From NCBI GenBank assembly GCA_015232955.1, contig JADFYS010000105.1:1-7017 (forward strand): a stretch of DNA of 7,017 nt, in the 5' to 3' direction. The translations under genes and the position numbers were made by a program. Positions 1 to 6,700 of the stretch are shown here, one piece after another. The stretch comes from Gammaproteobacteria bacterium. GTDB lineage: Bacteria; Pseudomonadota; Gammaproteobacteria; Thiohalomonadales; Thiohalomonadaceae. Within the stretch, counting starts at the first letter, position 1. The number at the start of each line of letters is the position of its first letter. The notes beneath the pieces are model-generated. The model saw only the letters and a list, made by a program, of their open reading frames with translations. It had not been told where the DNA came from and ran no database searches.

Positions 1-163
1 AGTCGATTAACGCCACATGAAAGTGATTGTCTTGTGACAGTAGTTCGAGGCACGCACCCCCACTAAATACCGGAGTCACCTCAAACTGGTTCAGCCGAAG
101 ATATTGGGTTAAGGCAGCAGAAAGAGAACGGTCGTCTTCCAGTAATAAGATAGGTATATTCAT
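1..163 (-). CDS. Response regulator, N-terminal part of receiver domain (partial)
   Basis: This is the start of a two-component response regulator, cut by the left edge after 54 codons. The ATG is at 163-161. The visible protein opens with a hydrophobic beta strand and an acidic pocket (NIPILLLEDD, Asp10 and Asp11), followed by an amphipathic helix (SLSAALTQYLRL). It ends at ALID, where Asp54 is the last complete codon. Asp54 sits where receiver domains carry the phospho-accepting aspartate after beta strand 3. No good Shine-Dalgarno sequence is seen upstream of the ATG. The gene lies 106 bp downstream of the histidine kinase on the same strand, so it is very probably the kinase's cognate partner. 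The output domain is outside the window, so DNA binding (OmpR, NarL or NtrC type) cannot be judged. An acidic-pocket receiver of another class is possible but less likely. Confidence 0.88.
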   Translation of the reverse strand, partial: MNIPILLLEDDRSLSAALTQYLRLNQFEVTPVFSGGACLELLSQDNHFHVALID

Positions 164-177
164 GGTCTGGATCGCAA

Positions 178-206
178 ATAGTATGGATTAACAGGATAGA
201 TTTTAA
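178..206 (-). promoter_or_regulatory. Weak candidate sigma70-type promoter ahead of the response regulator
   Basis: Read on the minus strand, the gap between kinase and regulator contains TTAAAA (206-201) and TACTAT (183-178) separated by exactly 17 bases. Each hexamer matches its consensus at four of six positions. The TACTAT element lies 14 bases upstream of the regulator ATG, which would give a very short leader. The gap is AT-richer than the kinase gene. This is a by-eye match that could occur by chance. The regulator may simply be co-transcribed with the kinase. Confidence 0.2.
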
Positions 207-269
207 GCGGTTGTGTGACACCATCAGCCAGCCCCATTCTCCGCGGCAGAACAGCGTTTGAACAGGTCG

Positions 270-2627
270 TCACAGCTTCTCCGGTGCGCATAGTGCACGA
301 TGCAGAGTGATCTGTACCTGAAACACAAGCGTAGGCTTCTGCTGAAGAGTGATCGAACCACCGTGTGCGGCAATGATTCTGGCTGCCAGATGTAACCCTA
401 ACCCCATTCCCGACTCACTTCCCCGGGAGGATCCTCTGACAAAACGATGAAAAAGTCGTCGCGGATCTTCCACCATCTTCTCCTGCAGCCGGTTTTCAAT
501 GATCAGAAAAACCAGCTTCTGATGGAGAAAGAGGCGAATGGTGACAGGGCTATCGTCGGTCTTGGGTGAACGGTACTGAGCCGCATTGTGCAGGACATTG
601 CGTAGCGCGATCTCAAGTTGGTGGGGATCTGCATGGACCATGAACCGATCCTCGGGGGGGGTGTAGTCGATAGGGCAGTCCGCATAACGAAAAGCGAGCT
701 CATCAAGGCTTTTTTCCACAAGATCCTGAATATGAATACAGCGTAACTTCGGTTTTGTTGGTTCGCCCAACCTGCTTATTTCGAGTGATTCGGCAAACAG
801 GTTTTGGAGTCTTTTGATCTCGGTATCAAATTGAAGATAGTGGTCGTTATCTATCCTCGACTGCATATAGAGGATATCGAGATAGGTTTTAATGCTCGAC
901 AGTGGCGTGCGATATTCGTGACTGATGGTATCGATAAATTTTTTATACTCACGGTTCACGGTCGCCACCTGACGGCTCCGGTAGAGAGTAAACAGGAAAA
1001 CAACGGCTCCAAATATCAAGATCCTGGTGACTAACTGGTAATCAACAACCCGTTTTTCAGTGACCAGATTGGAGTAGGCATTGGCGTAACTGTCTGCCTT
1101 TAAGCGACTAATCGTGTCTAACCCCTTTTGCAGGACAGAGAGTAACAGAGGATCATCGTCCCGTACCCCCAGACGCAAAGCGAGACTATTACCGGTATCA
1201 CCGGATATCCGCAATTTCAGACCAAAATGGTTAATGTGGTAGGCAATTACAGGGGTAATATCCATAAACCCAAAGATCTCATTATTTTCAACGGCCAACA
1301 GCCCATCCTTCACCGAATCAAAAGGGATATAGTGGATCTCGCCAAAAACTGCCGGGGTCAGTTCCGTAAAATCAGAGCCGGCCAATACCCCGATACGACT
1401 ATTTTGCAGAACCTTGAAATTGTCGATATACGGCGCATCCTCTCTGGTAGCAATGACAATATTTTTATGAATATAGGGTGAGGTGAAACTCAGATACTCA
1501 TTTAAGGCAGCACTTTGTTGGGCAAGAGAGAGCAGGTCACACCTCCGCTCTTTGGCATACTGCAGGGAGATCTTCCAGCTTGTGGTCGGTACAAGGGTAA
1601 ACTCTTGGTGCAGAATCGTCTCCAACTCCTGAATAAAACTTCTACCTATCCCCTGATGTTGATTCTCTTTGTCCAGGTAGTCCAGCGGCATCCAGGAGGG
1701 ATCGATACAGTAGCGAATCGTCTCTCGCTCTTTCAGATACTGCACCTCATGCGGTGTAAGCGGGTGAACGGTGTTGTTGCTGCCAAACCACTTCTCATCC
1801 AGCATCTGCCTCTCGGACTGGGTGATGGTCGACATCGCCTTCGCCAAAATACGGTTCAGAACGGGAAGCCCCTTCCGGCTGAGCAGAAACAGCTCGTCAC
1901 GGTCATCGTCCCTCATCTCATGACCCTCTACCTTCAGATCATCAGGAGCACTGTTGAGCAGGAAATAACGGAAAGCAATACTCGGCGAAATGGTGAAATC
2001 TGCGCGAGAAGAGTGAACCGCATCGATCGCTTGACCGATATGGTCAACTTCAACATAGCGAAAATGATCGCCATATTGGTGACGCACAGCATCCTGCTGA
2101 CTCCTGCTGCGGGGTAAGGCATAACGCAGACCCAAAAGATCCTCCGCAACTTTAAAACCTCCCGGATAATTGCGGGTTACGATGAGCCGCCGGTCACTGA
2201 TTTGGGGGGACGAGTAGATCCCGCAGCGGCTACCAAGGTCGCTTTTGTCCGCTGCATGCAGCAGATCCACCTCACCACTACACAACTTTTGCAGCAGATC
2301 CTTCCAGCTCTCGCCGACGACAAACCGGATCTTGATCCCCAACCGCTCAAATAGCAGGCGGACGAAGTCTGTCGAATAGCCATCCGCACGGCCACCCCGA
2401 ATAAAGTCATAAGGGGGGAAGTCTGGGGTGGTGCCAATGTGTATCGTCGCAGTCTCGGTAATGAACTGACGCTCTTGTTGGGTCAAGAGTGAATAGAACG
2501 GTACAGTTTGAAGGCTCTTTACTGTCGGGGGTTGCGTGCTGTCATACAGAGATAGCAGATAGAGTGACAGCAGCAGAACCGACGCCACCAGAATGCGCAT
2601 CAGGGTCGCGGTGGATGGGCGAGTCAT
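270..2627 (-). CDS. Sensor histidine kinase with two periplasmic solute-binding-protein (SBP_bac_3) domains
   Basis: Inner-membrane sensor kinase of the BvgS/EvgS-like Venus-flytrap type, about 785 residues. The ATG at 2627 is chosen because AGGG (2637-2634) lies six bases upstream; a GTG one codon earlier (2630) is the alternative. Domains from the ATG: membrane helix about 9-28; first binding-protein domain about 60-284 (opening IHIGTTPDFPPYDF, ending DEKWFG); second about 302-522 (IRYCIDPSWMPLDY); second membrane helix about 531-549; HisKA with the phospho-acceptor His570 in ISHEYRTPL; and an HATPase_c domain with the N-box NVLHNAAQY (677-685) and G2 box GMGLGL (740-745). No HAMP, PAS or receiver domain is seen. 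The G1 box DxGxG is replaced by IENRLQ (710-715). The binding domains suggest sensing of an amino acid or similar small solute, but the ligand cannot be read from sequence. Its partner is the response regulator 106 bp downstream. Confidence 0.93.
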   Translation of the reverse strand: MTRPSTATLMRILVASVLLLSLYLLSLYDSTQPPTVKSLQTVPFYSLLTQQERQFITETATIHIGTTPDFPPYDFIRGGRADGYSTDFVRLLFERLGIKIRFVVGESWKDLLQKLCSGEVDLLHAADKSDLGSRCGIYSSPQISDRRLIVTRNYPGGFKVAEDLLGLRYALPRSRSQQDAVRHQYGDHFRYVEVDHIGQAIDAVHSSRADFTISPSIAFRYFLLNSAPDDLKVEGHEMRDDDRDELFLLSRKGLPVLNRILAKAMSTITQSERQMLDEKWFGSNNTVHPLTPHEVQYLKERETIRYCIDPSWMPLDYLDKENQHQGIGRSFIQELETILHQEFTLVPTTSWKISLQYAKERRCDLLSLAQQSAALNEYLSFTSPYIHKNIVIATREDAPYIDNFKVLQNSRIGVLAGSDFTELTPAVFGEIHYIPFDSVKDGLLAVENNEIFGFMDITPVIAYHINHFGLKLRISGDTGNSLALRLGVRDDDPLLLSVLQKGLDTISRLKADSYANAYSNLVTEKRVVDYQLVTRILIFGAVVFLFTLYRSRQVATVNREYKKFIDTISHEYRTPLSSIKTYLDILYMQSRIDNDHYLQFDTEIKRLQNLFAESLEISRLGEPTKPKLRCIHIQDLVEKSLDELAFRYADCPIDYTPPEDRFMVHADPHQLEIALRNVLHNAAQYRSPKTDDSPVTIRLFLHQKLVFLIIENRLQEKMVEDPRRLFHRFVRGSSRGSESGMGLGLHLAARIIAAHGGSITLQQKPTLVFQVQITLHRALCAPEKL

Positions 2628-2672
2628 CACTTGCCCTGGCGAATACCCGGTCCGGGATATGGAGAGAGGGCG

Positions 2673-3113
2673 CTACTTCGGAGTTTCATCCAGCGGTTGT
2701 TGGAAGTGGCGTCTGGACCAGAAGATCATCACTGGAGCCAACAGCAGGGCGATGGTCACGGACAAGACAGCCAGAATCTTTCCCACCATTATCTCGGGCA
2801 ACCCGAACTGAATGAGGGTGATAACCCGACCTATCCCACCGGCGGCAAGAACCACCAGCGCCATGTTCAGCAGATGGTAACGCTGTTGCAGATCACGCAG
2901 GCAGTAGAGGATCAGCCAGCCGTATCCAAACCAGATCGCCCCCAGATGACGGATTTGAAAATTGAGCGCGGGATCATGGAAACCCGACTGTACCCCCATC
3001 TGACGATTAAACTCAACCCCCAACACCAGGGTCCCTAAACCGGTGATGATCGCCACAAGGGCGACAAAAAAGCTCACCTCGTAATAGATCCAACTAAAGA
3101 TTCTGTTTTTCAT
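2673..3113 (-). CDS. Small four-helix integral membrane protein, DUF4345-like
   Basis: A protein of 146 residues from the ATG at 3113. A TTG 12 codons further upstream (3149) is possible but has no Shine-Dalgarno sequence and adds a polar, non-membrane extension. Four hydrophobic segments are visible at about residues 9-32, 50-68, 77-98 and 107-130, with a polar, basic C-terminal tail. The pattern of an arginine before helix 2 (IRHLGAIWFGYG), a glycine-rich helix 3 ending GRVITL, and then a short loop FGLPE resembles DUF4345 proteins, whose function is unknown. This assignment is from memory of the family pattern, not from a search. The stop lies 45 bp upstream of the kinase ATG on the same strand, so the two are probably co-transcribed. 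It may be an accessory membrane component for the kinase, but nothing in its sequence proves that. No enzymatic motif is visible. Confidence 0.72.
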   Translation of the reverse strand: MKNRIFSWIYYEVSFFVALVAIITGLGTLVLGVEFNRQMGVQSGFHDPALNFQIRHLGAIWFGYGWLILYCLRDLQQRYHLLNMALVVLAAGGIGRVITLIQFGLPEIMVGKILAVLSVTIALLLAPVMIFWSRRHFQQPLDETPK

Positions 3114-3166
3114 TGCCGGCAAGGATATCAATTTTTTTTGCAAATACAATCAACAAATTGCGATGG

Positions 3167-3397
3167 TCACTTTTGGTCAGATTTCGTCGGTTTTTGTGGG
3201 GTGAAGATTTTGGGCCACTCCGCTAGAGTTGCCCACTTTCGAACCTGAGGCCGAAGAACTCCAGCTGAAAGCACCACGGCAGCAGAGGGAAAGACCCACT
3301 CTTGTTGATGCAGTGACCAGAGCGTGAAATAACGCTTAGAAACAGGAGAGTCTAGCTTGATTAACAGCAATAGAAAACCCGACAGCAGAAGGAACAT
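3167..3397 (-). CDS. Doubtful small hydrophobic protein (hypothetical)
   Basis: A 76-codon open frame with ATG at 3397. It starts with a strongly hydrophobic stretch (FLLLSGFLLLLI), has a second moderately hydrophobic part near residues 35-48 and ends in a basic tail. Against it: the ATG lies only 6 bp from the divergent adhesin ATG, so both genes would have to carry their promoters inside each other; the nearest purine-rich AGGAG lies about 17 bases upstream, too far for a normal ribosome binding site; and no family is recognised. It could be a small membrane peptide in the same direction as the kinase operon, a decayed gene remnant, or chance. Chance is favoured. Confidence 0.15.
   Translation of the reverse strand: MFLLLSGFLLLLIKLDSPVSKRYFTLWSLHQQEWVFPSAAVVLSAGVLRPQVRKWATLAEWPKIFTPQKPTKSDQK
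3389..3393 (+). promoter_or_regulatory. Ribosome binding site of the adhesin gene
   Basis: AAGGA lies ten bases upstream of the ATG at 3404. It is the only purine-rich site near this start and supports the choice of the first in-frame ATG. Confidence 0.6.
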
Positions 3398-3403
3398 ACG
3401 GTT

Positions 3404-3703
3404 ATGACAACACTACTCCTGAAAAAGCAACACCAGCAGCAGCTTAGCGAGCAGACCATCGAAGTGAGCGGGCAGCCGCTAACGGTTAAGGTCGAAAGTC
3501 CAGCCGCCTACACCGTGGTAGACGCCGCAACAGGAGCAGTCCCTTCACAGTTACGCCTCCTGCGCAGCGGCACAACCCTGCTCGTGCTGACAGAAGAGCA
3601 GGTAGTGGTCCGGCTTGAGGGGTTCTTTGAAGAGGATGTCTGGACCATTTTTAGCACCGACGGCACCCTTATCGCCAACGAAGCGGCCATCCTCAGCAGC
3701 GCC
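3404..3703 (+). other. BapA-prefix-like N-terminal domain of the adhesin
   Basis: Residues 1-100. A beta-rich segment whose core, RSGTTLLVLTEEQVVVRLEGFF (residues 54-75), follows the BapA/LapA prefix layout: a basic residue, Gly, hydrophobic strand, acidic turn, hydrophobic strand, paired Phe. In LapA this end anchors the adhesin in the outer-membrane TolC-like pore until the protease LapG cuts after a di-alanine motif. Here the only di-alanine near the expected position is in SSAATE (residues 98-103), which does not match the usual T/A/P-A-A-G/V pattern. Retention and cleavage by a LapG homologue are therefore not supported. Confidence 0.6.
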
Positions 3704-6700
3704 GCCACAGAAACCGGGGGCGAAAACAGCGTCACCCCCACCGTGGTGTGGGAGACAGAGCAGAGCCAACAAATCGATAATAAGAGAGACGATGACGGTG
3801 CACTGCTCTGGGGAGGCATTGGCGCCGGACTGCTCGCCTTTGCCCAAAGCAGTCGTGGCAGCTCTGATAGTGAAGCCAACCCACCAGAAGTCGAAACCCC
3901 CGCCGTAGAGCCGACGCCCACCCAACACTCGGGGAAGGTGATAGACGGCTATGTCCGTGATGCCACCGTCTTCGCCGACGCCAACGGTAACGGCGTCCTG
4001 GATGCAGGGGAGCTGAGCAGCACCACCGACGCCAAAGGTAACTTTCTTCTTGAAAACGCTGATGACACGCCCATAAAGGGCGAACTGATTTCGCAGGGTG
4101 GCATTGATATTGCCACCGGCTTCGCCGCTATTGGTGAATTTCGCGCCCCCGAAGGGGCCACCGTTATCAGCCCCCTCACCACACTAATAGCCGCCATTGC
4201 AGAAAGAGAGGGCATCGACAGCGCAACCGCCGCCACCCGGCTAAAGGCCGCGCTGGGTGTAGACCCTGCTTTAGATCTCCTCAACTACGACCCCATCGCC
4301 ACCGCCATGGCGCCAGAGTCCACCCCGGAAATGGTCGCCACCGCCCTCGCCGTACAGGCGGCAACCACCCGGCTGACGGTGCTCATCCAAACCGGCGGCG
4401 CCCTTCTTGCCGGAAGCGCCCTTACCCCCGATATCGCGACCGGGACCGAGGCGATTCTGGCAACGCTGGTAGCGACCTTGGCCGCAGGAGAGCCGCTCAA
4501 TCTCAGCGATGCCACCGTGATCACCACCCTGCTGCAAACCGCTGCAAGTGGTGTTCGTCCGGATCAAACCCTCCCCGCTGACACCCTCAGCGAGGTTGCC
4601 ACCTTAACCGCAACCCTCAACCAGAGCATCGCCACCACTGCGGATCCATACAGTGCCCTCAAAGAGATGGCCGCGTTACAGATTGTCACCGGGCAGAACC
4701 AGGATAGCCTCAAGAGTGCGGTTAGCGCAGGAAGCGTCAACACCATCAGCGCCACACTTAGCGGCGACGCCCTGACCAGCGCCCTGCAACAGGCCCGAAC
4801 CGAACTTGGGGATGTCGACGGCGATGATAGCAATGATGCGGAAAACATCAATAATGCTCCCACGGTAGAGGAAGAGGATGCTCCCGAGACGGAGAGCCCT
4901 ACTACAATAGAACCCCCCACAACAGAAGACCCTGTAACCGAAACCCCCACAACCGAAACCCCTGTAGCCGAAACTCCTGTAACCGCCCCCCCGGCCGACA
5001 CCACCCCACCGGCCGCCCCCACCATCACCCTGACCACCGATAGCGGCAGCAGCAACAGCGACCAACTGACCAATAATGGCACCCTGACCCTTACCGGAGT
5101 CGAAAGCGGAGCGACGGTCGAGTACAGCCTCGATGGACAGCAGTGGGCCAACAGCTTCACTGCACAGGAGGGGAGCAACCGCCTCTATGTTCGTCAGATG
5201 GACAGTGCAGGCAACTACAGCACCGCCAGCGCCCCCTTCGACTTCCTCTACGACAGCACCGCCCCACAAACACCACAGATCAATAGCAGTAACGGCCGGG
5301 TTCTGAGTGGCAGTGCCGAGGCCGGTGCCAGCGTCAGCCTCACCTGGGGTAGCAGCAGCATCGAACTCACCAGCGAGAGCAACGGCTTCTGGAGCCATAC
5401 CCCCGCCACCGCACTCAGTGATGCCACCGTTGTCACCGTCACCGTCACCGACGGTGCCGGCAATCACTCCACCCCCGGAAGCGTAATCGTCGATGTCCGC
5501 CCTCCGGCCATTGATGATATCCGTGATGACTCCGGCGTGGTACAAGGAAGCGTCGCCCCGGGCGGCCAAAGTGACGATGCCACCCTCACCCTCAGCGGCG
5601 GCATCGGCACCGTCGGCAACCCCGGCAGTGAACTCCTCAAAATATACGACGGCGCCACCTATCTTGGCGATGCCAGCGTCGATGCCGGCAACGGCACCTG
5701 GAGCTTTGAGACACCAAACATCGACAGTGGTGCGCATCAGTTTTCAGCGCGTTGGGTCAGTGGCGGCACCGCCGGTAATGGAGACGGCAGCCCCATCGCT
5801 TTTGGCACCTCCGGGGGCTGGGCCGTCACCACCACCGCCGCCAGCAGCCACCAGGGATTGGTCATCGACGGCTACATCTCCGGCGCCACAGTCTTTGCCG
5901 ACGCCAATAATAACGGCGTTCTCGATACCGGGGAGCTCTCCACCACCACAGACGAACTGGGTAACTTCATTCTAACCAACCCCACCGGAGAGCCGATTCT
6001 CGGAAGATTGATCTCCATTGGCGGCACGGATATCGCCACCGGTCGCCCTGCTGATGGCGAGTTTACGGCACCGGAGGGCGCTACCGTCATCAGCCCCCTG
6101 ACCACCCTCATCGATCAGGTGGCGTCCACGGGAGGCATAGACAGTGCCGCTGCCGAAACACTGGTCAAAAGTGCCCTTGGCATTGCCGCAGGCCTCGACC
6201 TGAAACATTACGACCCCATCTCCAGCGCAGTAAAGACCGGCGCCACAGCGGCAGAGGTCAGCGATGCCCTGCGGACCCAGGCGGTGGTGACCCAGATCCA
6301 CACCACCACCAGCCAGGGGGCGGCCCTTCTGCGAAATAGCGGTGTCAGCACAAACAACACAGAGGCCCGGAAAAATGTCATCACCTCCATGGCCGAAACC
6401 GTGGTTCAGGGGAGCAGTGTTGATCTCAAAAGCCAGACCCAGACCGAAACCCTGTTTAATGGCGCCGCGATAAAGGCAGGGGCAACCACCGAACAGCAGA
6501 CGCAGACGGCGGCCCTGGCCACCTCTGTCAGCCAAATTGCGGTGAACCTCAACAGCGCGATCACGGTTGAGAGCGAAAATGTGACCAAACCGCTGGATGC
6601 CCTCAAAGGGATGGCCTCGGTGCAGATCGTCTCTGCCACGGTGGAGACCCGGGTACAGAGCAGCAGTAGTGGCGATTTGAGTGCAGAGGTTGGCTCCACG

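Larger units (their letters stand above)
3114..3403. promoter_or_regulatory. Divergent intergenic region between membrane protein/kinase operon and adhesin
   Basis: This 290-bp stretch separates two divergently transcribed units, so it should hold both promoters. For the plus strand the best candidate I can find is TTGATG (3305-3310), 17 bases, then AATAAC (3328-3333), each hexamer four of six to consensus; this is weak. On the minus strand TTGATT, 17 bases, TGATAT sits just before the membrane protein gene and is weaker still. A run of eight T (3132-3139) and an AT-rich inverted repeat CAATTT/AAATTG flank that start. No rho-independent terminator, riboswitch or clear operator was recognised. 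A 76-codon minus-strand open frame (3397-3167) fills most of the region but is poorly supported. Confidence 0.5.

Noticed and set aside
1515..2117. 200-codon plus-strand open frame opposite the histidine kinase
   Set aside because: The opposite strand encodes clear solute-binding domains with continuous motifs here. The plus-strand translation shows no family pattern and starts without a ribosome binding site.
3129..3160. Inverted repeat CAATTT...AAATTG with a T run, considered as a rho-independent terminator
   Set aside because: The stem is only six AT base pairs with a loop of about 20 bases, and the T run lies inside the loop rather than after the stem.
4811..4837. GDVDGD loop considered as a dockerin domain
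   Set aside because: Only one such loop occurs per module end, without the paired 22-residue duplicated repeat of dockerins. A single calcium-type loop is the most that can be claimed.
4676..5737. Long antisense open frames opposite the adhesin (also at 5972-6859, 4564-5178 and 6406-6966)
   Set aside because: They lie wholly inside the sense adhesin frame, have Gly/Ala/Val-rich low-complexity translations without recognisable domains, and are expected from the strong GCC/ACC/ATC codon bias of the sense gene.
5493..5975. 160-codon plus-strand open frame inside the adhesin in another frame
   Set aside because: It overlaps Ig-like domain 3 and the start of module B, whose sense frame is well supported. 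The translation is Pro/Ala/Ser-rich and looks like a frame shadow.
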